From: Zasmidium citrigriseum
Taxonomy: Eukaryota > Ascomycota > Dothideomycetes > Mycosphaerellales > Mycosphaerellaceae
Reading direction: 5' to 3'
Length of the DNA stretch: 64,000 nucleotides
NCBI GenBank assembly: GCA_002786025.1
Contig: NHNW01000029.1
Span: 255,384 to 319,383, forward strand
Positions within the stretch are counted from its first letter, which is position 1. Each line of letters opens with the position of its first letter. The notes under the pieces were generated by a model. It was not told where the DNA came from, did no database searches, and was given only the letters and a program-made list of their open reading frames with translations. Positions 24,001 through 34,400 of this stretch are shown here, one piece after another. A program made the position numbers and the translations under genes.

Positions 24001-27000
24001 TACCTTGGCAAGAGACCCAATGGTCTGGACAGTCTGATCTGCCAATGTTCTGCCAGAGTCTCCCTCAAGCTGATCGAACACGAAGTGTTCAAGTAGTGGA
24101 AGGAAGATGCGGGAGACATTACTCGACGAAAGATTCGAAGCTTCGTCAGCAAGACGTCTGAGAGCACGGAGTCGACGATGCTGTTGAATATGCAGCACGT
24201 TGCTGAAGAAAGACGCCTCATCGTCTCCCCCAACGACGAGTGTCTTCATGCCACTAAGGCGAGGCCATGTCTCGAGTTTCTCAACGATGTGACCAAGAAC
24301 TTGAAGGTACTCTGCACGGACGAGTTCGGACGTATCTCGCATCCCACGCTCGATGCTGGTGAGTACTGCATCTTCGAGGAAGGAGGTCCAGGCGGCTTGA
24401 TCCGGGGCTTGTGCAGCGGCGTTGATGAAGAGCTGCAGAGCATGCGATGCACTAGATCTGTTGACACGATCGTCCGGGTCCCGAATATAATACAGGCAGT
24501 TGTGAGCAATGGGCTGCCACTGCTCCAGAGTGAGCTTGAGTGCCGAATCATAAATCCAGGCGAAAGCGCGCTCTCGACGATCATGATCAGGCTCATCCAG
24601 TCTGATACCCATTGCGTTGATGTCCTCGCACTTCTTTGCGACCTCCAAGAGTGAGCCATCGTCTTTGACGAGGGCTAGTAGCACCTGGGAAACAAGCAGT
24701 CGGCTGTCTGTATCTTTCAATCGAGAAAATAGAGCAGAAAGCGCCGCATACAGCTCGTCTCGTCTTGCCACCCCAAACTGATCGATCAACGGTAACAAAG
24801 TCCGTATGAGATCAGTCTTGGTCCAAGGAGAGACTGATTTGCCCGGTTTGGTGAGCAGCTCGGTGCAGATCTTGGTGACGTTTGCCGCCTCATCACTTGA
24901 GGTAATGCGGCCAGCAAGTTGTGCAAAGGACTTGACACATGCGTCCAGAATATCCTTTGAAGGCTGTTGCTCGATGACCGTCCCGATAGCTTTCACAAAG
25001 CTCGACACATGTGGTTGCAGAATGGACGTATCCACATCCTCGTTGACGAGCTTCTCGAGGACTTCTTGAAGAATGAACAATCGTACTTCCGCTTTGGTAT
25101 GCTGGCTTTCCAACAGGCTAGCAACAGCCTCAAGCATATCTCCATCTTGGCCTGCGAAAAGCTGGGCAGTGAGGCTGTTCTCGGTCCACGAAGCCAAGAG
25201 TCGTAGAAGACCAGACACGGACTGTGCATTTTCAGCGACGAACGCTGTCAAACGCGGCTTGATGAGCTTTTCGACGATGATCGGACCAAAGCCCCCGAGT
25301 GCCGAGGGACTCATGCTCGTGTAGATCTTGACCAGACACTGTATTGCCGTTTGACGGACTGAGCGAAGCAGGGAGACGTCCTCGTCATCGCTTTGATCAA
25401 GCCTCTGCGATGCGAAGACTGCGCACGACAAGACGCTGTTCATCAGTTTAGACGAAGAAGATTCTAGCTCGGACCCCAGGACCTGCAGCATATCGTCCAC
25501 CATGTTGAGCATACCCAGCTGTTGTCGTAAGGGTGTCTTGGGTTGTTGAAGGCAGACTTTGTCGAGTCCAGGGACTTCATCAGTGACCGCGGCAAGTCCA
25601 ATGTCTAGGAATTGGCCGAGTGTGCTCTGCCCAAACCGAGAAAGCGCGACGAATATGGCTTTCCTACGACCCGCTTGTCCTTCCTTGCCACCTGCAACGG
25701 CTCTGCCATAAAGCAGGCGAAGGAGGATTGGCATGAGGCTCGTATGGTCCTCTGATCTTATGGCGTCTCCATCATCGTCGGCGTCGTCTCTCAAGAAAAC
25801 GGAGAGCTCCTCGCGGAATCGAGCCTCGTCAAGCAAGTTCAGGAGATGTTCTTCGTATCGTGTGACGGCAGGATCTTTCCAGGCCAGGATCGCTTTCAAA
25901 GCAGAGCGCTGAATCTCAACGTCACCATTGGCGCATAGCGAGAGGAGTGCGCTGAAGACTTCTTGGGCCTTGTACAAGACCTTTGGATTTACGAACTGGG
26001 CAAAGATGGCCAGCATGGCCTTCTGGTCTTTTCGGTTCCATCGGTCGGCGGTCGAATTGTGGTCGTCGTCGTCACCTTGAGCGCCAGCCCATCTCAACAG
26101 TACCGGTACAAGAAGGCGGGAACGTTTTTCAGCAATGTTTGGAATCTTGCTTAGCACCCTGAGTGCCTGATTTCGAGCGCTTGACGTGATTGATGGCACG
26201 CGTTTCACATCATCTGCAAGCTTGTCTGTCGGCGACGCCATCCCGCTCATGGGATCCTCGAACACCTGTTTGCAGATGGCCGTCATCTTGGCCAGATTCG
26301 GACATTCAAAGTCGGAAAATACTTTGAAGCCGTCAGAGTTGATGTCCAAGAGCGTTGGGGCCTGCGATTCATCTGTTCCAGGATCGACACTGCCATCGAG
26401 CCATGATTTGACAAGGGCTATGACAACTTCCTCGCCAACCTTGTCGCCACAAATCGATGATATAGCTGCTGCTGAATCATCCCACGCCTGCGACAATCGA
26501 ACGTGTAAGAGGCCAAAGCAATAAGTTGGGATCGCCCTCTTCATCAGATCTCCATCTTCCAAAGAGGCGTACTCTGGAGGGATCCTTCGAATGTTCATCG
26601 AAAGGGTTCGGGTCGTCTCAAGAGAGATTGGCACAGACTCGATCGTTGCGATGATCGACAGTAGATTAGGGGGTTCCTTGTCCTGAAGTCGGTGCAGCTT
26701 CTGCAGGATGTCTATAGCATGCTCGCGGATCGAGTGCGACGGCAAGGCCAGGCAGTCTATCAGAGCGTCCCCCAACACTGCGAGATTTCCATCTTCTTGA
26801 ACGGTGGGCTTGACGAGCTTCAGATATCGGAAGACATTGCTCCAGAATTGCTCCAGGCCTTTGTACTTCCCGCTCATGGCGCAAAGTTGTGGCCAGAGAT
26901 GATGAATAGATTGTCCGTCATCATCCAGTTCAAGGTATTGATGAAATACAGCTCCGAGCGCGAAGTCCGAGAACTGTTGTTCTTCTCCTTCTTCCGCCTT

Positions 27001-28650
27001 TAGACCCGTCTCCACGATCTGCAGGAGATGGTCCTTGATATCTGCCTTGTCTTTTTCGCTGGTGCTTAAGTACGGCAGAGCTGCAATTTTCAAGTTCACT
27101 TCAGCAAGTCTGTCTGTAGAGAGATTCGATCTGCTACCTCGGCAAACGTGAGAGAGAGCATCTGCCAGACTTCGTACCATTTGCGCCGAAGGTTTCAGTT
27201 TGAAGCCGCTCCTTTCTCCAGCCAGACGAGGTATAAGCGCGTAAAGGCCCTCATCTCCGGCTTCTGCGTGTTCCAGCACAAATCTCTGGAAGTGTGGAAG
27301 GAGGAATTCGTGGAATCGTTCTTTGCCAAGGCGGGCAACAGTATCGCAGAAACTGAGGAAGTAGGGGCTCCACTCGCCAGTCCTAAGAGTCTCGAGAGTC
27401 TTTCTAGTGGCCAATACCGCATCGATTGTTGCTGATTGTAGGCAAACAGCCAGTAAAGCAAGAATTGAGCGCCTGGCTGATCCCTCCGCTCCTGGCACTT
27501 GATCGCACTGAGCAGCCAGGTCCTGCACCACCTTCATGAAGCTCTTCCAACCCGATATTCGAGAGCCCTTCCGGACTGAAGCAACGGTGAATAACAGACC
27601 TGCATCAGATTGTATTCGTGCGGCTGTCTTGGGTCCCTCGCTGCAATATGCGATCAGGCACCCCATGACAGGCTGGAAGCTAGTCGAATTGCAGTGGTGT
27701 ATCAGACTGGTCAGTGTGCCCGAGACAATTTTCTCCACCACGTCACCCTCGGTCTCTGACAGCTCTCCCGCGTGTTTGAAGAGGCTCTTCAACAGTGCAG
27801 GTCCACTGTTGTGAACACTGCCTTGAATGCCCTTGATAGCCTCCGTCAGCAAGGTCATGACACCTTGTTCATAGAGCTCAATGGAAGAGCTGTCCTCGGC
27901 GGAGGTGAGGTCCTTCAACATGTGCTCCATCAACACATCCAACGGTTCGGGATCTCGTTCGAACATTGTGGCAGCCTTTCGAACGAGAAAGCTCATGGCT
28001 TCCGCAGTGAATCGGACGATGAACGGCTTCTGCATCGATTTGCCAAAGAAGGGCGAGAGGAGATTGTACAGAGGCCTGAGATCGGGGACCAATAGCCGTG
28101 AGAGGTATTTGAACAACCATGCCAGACAATTGAAGCTCCATTCAATGACTGCAAAATCACTGTGCTGGGCTGCGACTGAAGTGACCGTAGCTACGGAGCG
28201 CTCAAAGTGCTTCTCGAAACGCGCATCCAGATCATGCGCAAAGTTCGCGAGCAGACTGAGCAGTGGCTCCATAGCAAGAGCATCTCCTTTCTCGATGTAG
28301 CTGGCCAGCAGATCCACAATCTTGTTCTCATTGTAGAGAACTACTGCCAGGTTGTCGCATAGCGGCGCAACTTCCTTCGCAAACGTCGTGAACGTCAGCG
28401 AAAGGTTTGTGTCCCTCCATCCCTCCAACGCAGTGCCGAAGTGAGTATGCGTCTCCTCGGCGGCCTCCTCGTGTGCGTCTACATGTCTCTTGCGGCGAAC
28501 GGGATCGATCTTGAGGGAGGAGATGCGCTCGTTGAAGGACTGGAATCGGTGGTTGCGAGTCGAGGCGGTGGTGTGCTTGGTGTTCTTCTTGGGCTTGACG
28601 ACCTTATAGGCCTTCTTGCTGGCCGGCTTCCCTCTCGATGTCGGCGGCAT
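21082..28650 (-). CDS. UTP20: U3 snoRNP / small-subunit processome protein Utp20
   Basis: A giant HEAT-repeat scaffold of the nucleolar 90S pre-ribosome, needed for 18S rRNA processing. One uninterrupted exon encodes 2,522 residues, matching the roughly 2,500-residue yeast and fungal proteins. The basic N-terminus leads to the signature RFQSFNERISSLKIDPVRRK at about 34-53. The long helical repeat region includes the DRIM-type segment in the middle third. The C-terminus is a Lys/Arg-rich tail with EKWAREKKRKYEGKKLKQKA that probably drives nucleolar retention and RNA contact. An acidic patch (DGESDDEEDEEVDKGEDGQS) lies near 2,330. It is divergent from the CwfJ/Drn1 gene, with 343 bp between start codons. 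The lack of introns over 7.5 kb stands out among intron-bearing neighbours. Confidence 0.97.
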   Translation of the reverse strand: MPPTSRGKPASKKAYKVVKPKKNTKHTTASTRNHRFQSFNERISSLKIDPVRRKRHVDAHEEAAEETHTHFGTALEGWRDTNLSLTFTTFAKEVAPLCDNLAVVLYNENKIVDLLASYIEKGDALAMEPLLSLLANFAHDLDARFEKHFERSVATVTSVAAQHSDFAVIEWSFNCLAWLFKYLSRLLVPDLRPLYNLLSPFFGKSMQKPFIVRFTAEAMSFLVRKAATMFERDPEPLDVLMEHMLKDLTSAEDSSSIELYEQGVMTLLTEAIKGIQGSVHNSGPALLKSLFKHAGELSETEGDVVEKIVSGTLTSLIHHCNSTSFQPVMGCLIAYCSEGPKTAARIQSDAGLLFTVASVRKGSRISGWKSFMKVVQDLAAQCDQVPGAEGSARRSILALLAVCLQSATIDAVLATRKTLETLRTGEWSPYFLSFCDTVARLGKERFHEFLLPHFQRFVLEHAEAGDEGLYALIPRLAGERSGFKLKPSAQMVRSLADALSHVCRGSRSNLSTDRLAEVNLKIAALPYLSTSEKDKADIKDHLLQIVETGLKAEEGEEQQFSDFALGAVFHQYLELDDDGQSIHHLWPQLCAMSGKYKGLEQFWSNVFRYLKLVKPTVQEDGNLAVLGDALIDCLALPSHSIREHAIDILQKLHRLQDKEPPNLLSIIATIESVPISLETTRTLSMNIRRIPPEYASLEDGDLMKRAIPTYCFGLLHVRLSQAWDDSAAAISSICGDKVGEEVVIALVKSWLDGSVDPGTDESQAPTLLDINSDGFKVFSDFECPNLAKMTAICKQVFEDPMSGMASPTDKLADDVKRVPSITSSARNQALRVLSKIPNIAEKRSRLLVPVLLRWAGAQGDDDDHNSTADRWNRKDQKAMLAIFAQFVNPKVLYKAQEVFSALLSLCANGDVEIQRSALKAILAWKDPAVTRYEEHLLNLLDEARFREELSVFLRDDADDDGDAIRSEDHTSLMPILLRLLYGRAVAGGKEGQAGRRKAIFVALSRFGQSTLGQFLDIGLAAVTDEVPGLDKVCLQQPKTPLRQQLGMLNMVDDMLQVLGSELESSSSKLMNSVLSCAVFASQRLDQSDDEDVSLLRSVRQTAIQCLVKIYTSMSPSALGGFGPIIVEKLIKPRLTAFVAENAQSVSGLLRLLASWTENSLTAQLFAGQDGDMLEAVASLLESQHTKAEVRLFILQEVLEKLVNEDVDTSILQPHVSSFVKAIGTVIEQQPSKDILDACVKSFAQLAGRITSSDEAANVTKICTELLTKPGKSVSPWTKTDLIRTLLPLIDQFGVARRDELYAALSALFSRLKDTDSRLLVSQVLLALVKDDGSLLEVAKKCEDINAMGIRLDEPDHDRRERAFAWIYDSALKLTLEQWQPIAHNCLYYIRDPDDRVNRSSASHALQLFINAAAQAPDQAAWTSFLEDAVLTSIERGMRDTSELVRAEYLQVLGHIVEKLETWPRLSGMKTLVVGGDDEASFFSNVLHIQQHRRLRALRRLADEASNLSSSNVSRIFLPLLEHFVFDQLEGDSGRTLADQTVQTIGSLAKVLNRQAFRATFLRYTSYLKSKVDLEKTVLRLLGAMVDGIHDTYPAQAIVDDYLPPLLEYLHQKDESTVDRRMPVAVTIVKLMLALPESELIARLPAVLTDVSHVLRSRAQEARDQTRKALASISALIGSRFFGFILKELRSALKRGYQLHVLSFTVHTLLVDGSFAPGDLDECLPDLMMVIMDDIFGVTGQEKDAEEYKSGMKEVKSSKSFDTMELLARVTAVQKLGELVRPIRSLLSEKLDLKTVKKIDELLARLRKGLDQNPASDSREMLAFCWEIVSQVYAEESAGPAKEAKIDERANRYLVKPEEPKKSKTKGATTSYRFKLVSFALNLLRKVVRRHEDLQTPQNMAGFLPMAGDALIQGQEEVKLSAVRFLSTIMRVPLPQLEANAPVYVKEAVAMIKGAPNMTTDAVKAALELITSVLREKRSVEVKEKDIALILKRIKTDIDEPDRQGIIYKFLRAILGRKIVITEVYETMDEVGKAMVTSPDRTIRESARSAYLQFVMEFPQGKDRWQKQTSFLVGNLQYEHAAGRQSVMEFLNLMLGKIGDDVLAEISPRIFVSLLPVLISDSDHSCRDMARILVGKLFENAGDAQLTQSLSLMDTWLKKEKKSTIKAGALQCWSVLLRTRELPQKRVEGLRDKIEAIIADCVEEGEITEPQLIQDALKTFGILVETAPGAGFARASADLWQSIQQIPSSDDAEVQESVAALLGTFFTDVASTSSKTADGLSGLPLRGSGGLEIGAEDMRRLCAVNLRALRAVSLATSESLTTQIVRNLVFLGRCFAANEMPWNDNSQKDGESDDEEDEEVDKGEDGQSSETSALARLMRRLSSMLMADKFSIVSRTAALQALAALLNQLSDIPDLQAILRPLYALTDPTVPKPPGEMHKALQDKADEALELIQKKIGSEAYVAALAETRSAAKERRDERRRKRRIEAVSEPEKWAREKKRKYEGKKLKQKAKGMEARGRRRGW

Positions 28651-28993
28651 GGCTACATCCTCTGGCGCATGCAGTGTTGGTCTGGGAAAAGTTTCGAGAT
28701 CGAGACGAAATCTGAACTTTGATGTGGCGCTTTTGCGGGGGCGGAAAGGCTAGTGGGGCGGGCCGATGAGCTTAAATCCCAGCCACAGGAGCGACTTAAC
28801 TTTTCATGTGAAGGCCGCTACTACCACAACATATGAATGCTTCTGAGTTGATGAATATAAGAGAACCCGTGCTAAACATGTGAGCCTGGAAGCAATCAGC
28901 ACGAGACGACTGACGGATAAAAGACCCGTTTGTTCTCGCCCTCGGCCTCTTTCTTCCAACAACAACCACGCCTTGACATTAACCTCAGTCAAC
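28651..28993. promoter_or_regulatory. divergent promoter UTP20 / DRN1
   Basis: 343 bp between two divergent start codons, both for RNA-processing factors. ATGAATATAAG near 28851-28861 could serve as a TATA element for the plus-strand gene. No ribosome-biogenesis (RRPE/PAC-like) motif is obvious by eye. Confidence 0.4.
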
Positions 28994-30616
28994 ATGGGCA
29001 AAATCATTGTCTTCGGCGACGTCGACGGCCAGCTCTCCGACGCCTTTGGGAAACTCGCCAAGCTTCACGCGAGGAATGCATTCTCTTTCGCCGTCGTTGC
29101 CGGGAATCTCTTCACCGAAGATCCGAACAACGCCACCGAGGACGAGCAGGAGCAACTCGACAAGCTCCTCAAAGGCGAGATCGAAGTTCCATTGACGACA
29201 TACTTTTCTCTCGGAAACAGACCACTACCACCTGCCGTCATCGAGAAGCTCACAACGAACCAAGGCGAGCTCTGCCCCAATCTCTTCGTCCTTGGCCGCA
29301 AAGTGTCCATCAAGACTTCCGATGGATTCAAGATCGTGGCCATCGGTGGTTCTTATGCCACGTCTCCTGACGATGAAATGGATGAGTATGCGCCAGTCTA
29401 CTCCGACAAAGACATCGAAAGCGCCAAGGATTTCGGAGAAGTAGATCTTCTCATCACGAGCGAATGGCCGGCTGGCATTCTTGACGGTTCCAGATTCGGA
29501 TTCGGCAATTCTCCATCGAGCGTCTCTGGTCTGGGTGATCTGGTGACGGCCCTCAAACCTCGCTATCACTTCACCGCGTCCAACCCTTCATTCGAGCGCG
29601 AGCCATTCTTCCACCCTGGCTCTACTCCGCGACCAATCACTCGATTCATCAGCTTAGCGCCTCTCAACAATGACCTGAAATCCAAGGACAAGATGGCATT
29701 CTCTCTTGAACCGTCAGCTCCCCCACCAGAGCGCCTTCAGGACTGTACAGCATCTCCATTCATTCAGAAGAAGCGCAAGCTTGAGTCTCAGCAAGACAGC
29801 TTCGACAGCTTCCGATATGCCAATGGCAACGGCGGCGGCTATCAAGACCGTGACTACCGTCGTGGCAAGCGGCGTCGAAATCAACAGGAAGAGCGACGAC
29901 GAGGATGCTTCTTCTGTATAGCCGGAGAGGACTTTGAGACTCACATGGTCACTGCCGTCAGCGACAACGCCTTCTGCACCATTGCCAAGGGGGCTCTGAG
30001 CACAAAGAAGACGTTCCCAAGCCTGCAAGTGCCTTGCCACATCCTCATCATCCCCCTGGAGCACCAACCTACCTTCGCAGCCATCACTAATGAAGAGGGA
30101 GCTCGTGACAGGACCAAGGCTGAGATGCAGCGGTATCGCGAAGCTCTTCATTCCCTCATCACTGCGAAGTCATCCACAGGCGATGACGGCGAAGCACAAC
30201 TCGGAGCAGTCACCTGGGAAATCAGCAAAGACGGCGGCGTCCACTTGCACTGGCAATTCCTCCCCATGCCGGTGGACCTCATCAACAAAAACGTGGTCGA
30301 AGCTGCCTTTGACGCTGAGGCCGAGAATCAAGGCTATCCTAACTTCGCCAAGACGGAGGAGGAGATCACAGAAGCCGAAGAAGGCGACTACTTCAAAGCC
30401 ATGATCTGGTCAGAGTCCAAGCAGAAGGAGATCGTCTTGCCCCTGCCGAAGGGCATGCGATTCGACCTGCAGTTCGGCAGACGAGTTCTGGGCAAGCTGC
30501 TCGGTCTCGAGAGCCGGGCGCACTGGAGAGACTGCGAACAGACTCTGGAGGAGGAGACGAGAGATGCAGAGGAGTTCAAGGAGATGTTCTCGAAGTACGA
30601 CTTCTCCGCCGAATAA
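28994..30616 (+). CDS. DRN1: CwfJ family protein (Drn1 / CWF19L1-like)
   Basis: A homologue of proteins that work with the lariat debranching enzyme Dbr1 and late spliceosomes to turn over intron lariats. One exon, 540 residues. The N-terminal 250 residues are the metallophosphatase-like domain also seen in Dbr1 (GKIIVFGDVDGQLSD at the start). A low-complexity basic linker with RRGKRRRNQQEERRR ends near 300. Next is the first CwfJ C-terminal domain, with CFFC and the HIT-like stretch PCHILIIPLEHQPTF, then HLHWQFLPMP. The second C-terminal domain ends FKEMFSKYDF. The start is the ATG beginning MGKIIVFGD; the open frame extends upstream without family similarity. Confidence 0.9.
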   Translation: MGKIIVFGDVDGQLSDAFGKLAKLHARNAFSFAVVAGNLFTEDPNNATEDEQEQLDKLLKGEIEVPLTTYFSLGNRPLPPAVIEKLTTNQGELCPNLFVLGRKVSIKTSDGFKIVAIGGSYATSPDDEMDEYAPVYSDKDIESAKDFGEVDLLITSEWPAGILDGSRFGFGNSPSSVSGLGDLVTALKPRYHFTASNPSFEREPFFHPGSTPRPITRFISLAPLNNDLKSKDKMAFSLEPSAPPPERLQDCTASPFIQKKRKLESQQDSFDSFRYANGNGGGYQDRDYRRGKRRRNQQEERRRGCFFCIAGEDFETHMVTAVSDNAFCTIAKGALSTKKTFPSLQVPCHILIIPLEHQPTFAAITNEEGARDRTKAEMQRYREALHSLITAKSSTGDDGEAQLGAVTWEISKDGGVHLHWQFLPMPVDLINKNVVEAAFDAEAENQGYPNFAKTEEEITEAEEGDYFKAMIWSESKQKEIVLPLPKGMRFDLQFGRRVLGKLLGLESRAHWRDCEQTLEEETRDAEEFKEMFSKYDFSAE

Positions 30617-31554
30617 GATCACGGCATCAACCGACAAATCGACACGCGACGGCAGCACTTCAGAAGACATGTATGAATACACAAAAGCAGCAGAGGCTGC
30701 AAAGGAGAAATTGAATCTCCGCGATGGCTCTGCAGCATACAGCGGATTCTACGGAGTGTAGGATGCCCTCCTTCTTCCGCTCAAACTGGAAGCACGGGAG
30801 CACGCGACTCTATGCTATTCGAGGGCTTGTCACACTCTTAGCCCTTCTCGAGAAAGTTGGGGATTGCTAGAGCCATCTTCCACTTTGACCGGAACACCGA
30901 GGGTAGGATAGACAGCTGACTTCGGCCGATCTCGTGCTGACGGGGACCCGTCAGCACTTTCCACGCGGAATCAACGGCTCTGTGTAACAGAGACACCATA
31001 GACACCGACGATCGAAAACTTTCTACAACATTCCCCACATTTCTGTTGTTTCTCTTCTGCTTTCTCCGGCCGCAGTCCCGCAGCTCTCGTTCAAATTTTC
31101 GAGATGGAAAATTGTTGTGGCAACTTGTAGCCCACCTTGCTCCAACCTGACAACAATCACTGAACAGAAAAGTTATCTCGCCGCCCCAAGACTCCAACTT
31201 GTGGTGATTCGACAGTGTTCTGATGTGTTGTTCCAACCACCAACCACCTTTCGGAAGCAAGCGGCATTCACAGCCTCGCGGACCTGAAGCGGCATGACGT
31301 ATCAGGTATTTGTCACATCAGACCTACTGTCTCTCATCAGCGTGCGTACCACACGGAAAGTCTAGGAAGTCTCTTGAATATATAGATCGTAGTGCTCCTA
31401 CAAAAGAAAGTTGTTGGAAACCTTTCCCACTCATCCCACAACCAAAACCAAACCCCTTCTTCAACGCCACCAACCCAGCTCAACAGTTCCCCAGTTTGGA
31501 TCATCTCTTGAACACGAACACCATCACCAAGGGTGGCCATTCTGGATCTTGAAG
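30617..31554. other. intergenic with a TATA-like element
   Basis: About 940 bp. AATATATAG at 31377-31385 may drive the small gene at 31555. A 140-residue open frame on the minus strand is not supported. I see nothing else. Confidence 0.4.
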
Positions 31555-31779
31555 ATGCCAGCTCACGAACGATCCGTCCGCACAATCACCTACACCGGCC
31601 CACCGGTCGAGAACTCCATCCCCGAGCGGACGAAACGCTGGCTCCAGCGACTCAACTCGCAGAATGATCGCCTGTTGCGGAAACTGGGCCTTTCGCCCGA
31701 TCGTCCGAGAACGCGATCGCCGTCGGTGGATGATACGAGTGGGCAGGTGCAGTTGGGGTATTGGTTGAATGAGAGATGA
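31555..31779 (+). CDS. small orphan protein
   Basis: One exon, 74 residues. The sequence reads as a compact basic protein with TITYTGPPVENSIPERTKRW, a helical LQRLNSQNDRLLRKLGLSPD, then an SP-rich stretch and LGYWLNER at the end. A TATA-like element lies 170 bp upstream and the leader is rich in CAACCAAAACC repeats typical of fungal 5' leaders. No family is recognised. It could be a real small gene or a chance frame; composition favours real. Confidence 0.4.
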   Translation: MPAHERSVRTITYTGPPVENSIPERTKRWLQRLNSQNDRLLRKLGLSPDRPRTRSPSVDDTSGQVQLGYWLNER

Positions 31780-34400
31780 TGCCCAGCGTCGTTGACCTGG
31801 ATGATGTTGCTTGTTCTCAGGAATGCGGTTTCGGTTGATCTTCTGTTCTACCAAAGCGGCGGGTTCTTCGGAGGGGCTGTCATTTGGAGTCTGGACTTTG
31901 AGCATTTGCTGAAAGAGATACGAGTTCGGACGTTTCCCGCGGTGTCTCAGGCGTTGCTATTCCTTCGAGGGTGAAGAGGATTGTCCAGATCGTGGAGATG
32001 ATTGACGATGAGAAGACGATGGCGAAGCTGCTATTCTTGGGCGAGTCAGTGCGACGATAGCTTTGGAAGTTTGTGTCGGATGATGAGCCATAGTAAAAAC
32101 GGTCGAGGTTCTGTACGAGAAATGCCGTCCTGGGTTTCTTAAGTCCGCGGCTGTTTGGCTGTCGAAAAGGCGTGTGGTCAAGGTTGATGGCGTGTTTGGA
32201 CTATGTGATTCGGTCATGTTCTGGGTCTCTGTCGGTGTTGTTTGAGAGTCCTCGCAGCTCAGTCTGATCTCCATACATCAAGCTAGCGAATTAGTCTAGT
32301 CTAGGAGTTCGCTACCACTTACGAATCAATGCAACGGTCACCCCGTGGCGAGCTGTCAGTATTCCGTGGCCTTCACGTGGCATATACGACTCGGCTATGC
32401 CTAGCTCGAGACTTGTCGAAAGACAACCCACCTAGGTCTCAAATCAGAGCTTCCTCGAGCCGCGCGGTGCTGTTCATGATGCTAGTGCCGTGTCCGTATG
32501 CCGTGGCTATTGCAACGGTGAAGGCGAGGGCTTGCGTGTAAGCACTTGTCGTTAGCCTTTGGAGAGTGATTGCAGATCTTTTGCGCAATTGACATCTTGT
32601 GTAGAGACAGTGTAGATGAGCACAAAAAACAGCAGACTCCTTTCTTGTTCTGGGTGGAAGATCTTCACATGTTGCTCGCTAGGCGTAGTCAATCCGCCAT
32701 AGTGGGTACGGCCAGGGAGAACCCTCATCCGAGTGTCTGGTGCTTGGCCGTTGTTGCAGTAGCACTCGCGATGGTGTGCATTGAGATGCACGATGTATCG
32801 CTCTAGATCTCATCTCGTCGGCGATCTTGCAGCTGTGTTCCTCCAGCGGTTATGCTCAGTTCTCATGGAATGGCGGACAGGCATGGTTGCGTGCGGCTGA
32901 CGAGCGCGCCCTTGCAGCAAGATGGCCATGGAGGATTCGGTGGAGAGTGAAGACGAAGACGTTGGTGGATTTCGTGCTCAGGGAAGCGACGCTGCTTGCC
33001 GCAACAAGAATTGGCGAAGGGGCTAATGAGTGAAGAGGCGTCACATGCCGCACGCCGTGCCGGACCCTGGGGCTGAAGAAAGCCGCAGGCCCTCGGATGA
33101 TGGCCCGTACGAGGGCCGAGCGTAGGAGGCGTCTCCAGAAAAGCACAAGTGTGGTCGTCGTTCAGGGCGAGATTCCAGAGCAAGGCGCTTCGAATTATCA
33201 TCGAGACAGCGTGCTCAGCCGAAAAGATTTGAAGAAGGGTTTACCAAAGAGGTGGTATTATCGAGAAGGCGTGAGTCGACCGGTGAACGAAGAGCACATG
33301 CTGCCGCGAGTAGAGTTCGAGACCTGAAAGCTAAAGTGAGTGACAGCGGCCGCTAGGTAACCATAACTCGATAGCGTGGAGGCCTGAACGTGTGCTCCGT
33401 TCCCGACGTTGACACTGGCTCACGCGCAATGCTCCACATACCTCGCAATCAGACTGCGTGTTGTGGACACCGCAGTCGAAGATCTTTTGGGGGCCAAGGT
33501 ATCATGTCTTGCGAATGAAAGGGGCGGCGAGGCACCGCATAGGCTGATTGGCTTCCTCTGCCATCTTGTAGACAACAGCTCCAGCTCCGAAGATGAAACA
33601 CACCACAAGAGCTTGAGCTGCATTGGCGACGTCAAATCGATAGAATCGGATGTCATCCTCGGGTGCTTCGCAGCAACTCGCACGCACAAGAAGCTCCGTG
33701 CGTTCGGGTTCGACCGCGCCTGGGGCGCTGTCTTTCATCCCCTCCAGTGTGGGAAAGCGAATGGGACGGCATGCCGCCGGAGGATTCTCTGCCGCGAGTG
33801 AGCAACGCGAAGGAAGCAGGTAAATGAACTCGCTCGCCTCGATGCCCAAAAGGTACTGCCCACGCGAAAGCTTCTGAGTTGCGAAGAGGTCGAAGTCGCA
33901 ACAAGAACAAGGCGGCCTTCATCGAAGACACGAGGCTCGTAACTTGACACGAAGTGCCAATACGGACTGTAGTCCACCCGATCCGACATATGCCTTGATT
34001 GAACCCCTGTCCTCAAAAAGTATCAGTAGTGTGCGCAGGGCCATCACCGTTGCGACCGGGTCAGTGCGATTCTGTCAATCAGTGCTTGATGATCCTTCAC
34101 CCACTGGTGCCCGTGCCATGCCCCTCCGTTTCTCTGCCACGTTGATCTTTTATTACTGCACCGCGCAGCCACCTCTTGTCAGCTCGGGCTATCTTTGGGA
34201 AAGGGACCCCAAAGAGCTCCAATGGCTTCGTCTCCAGATTACTGAGAATGCGTTCCAGGGCTGCGTGAGTGAAGGAGCGTCCATTAAATCTTTGGCTTGT
34301 TCCCCCTGGTCAGATCCTGCCGGCTATCGTCTGCCACAAGACCTACATTTAGACAATGACTCGGCAAGGATTGATTCCAACCTGCCTCTTCTTATAAGTC
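31780..34400. other. gene-poor stretch, nothing recognised
   Basis: About 2.6 kb with many short frames on both strands, none longer than about 155 codons and none family-like. No tRNA box pair, terminal inverted repeat or tandem array was seen by eye, and no strong A/T-rich island suggests repeat-induced mutation. Confidence 0.4.

Noticed and set aside
30669..30761. 30-residue peptide after the DRN1 stop with a plausible helical sequence
   Set aside because: It is in another frame than DRN1 and no intron joins them in frame; too short to support as a gene.
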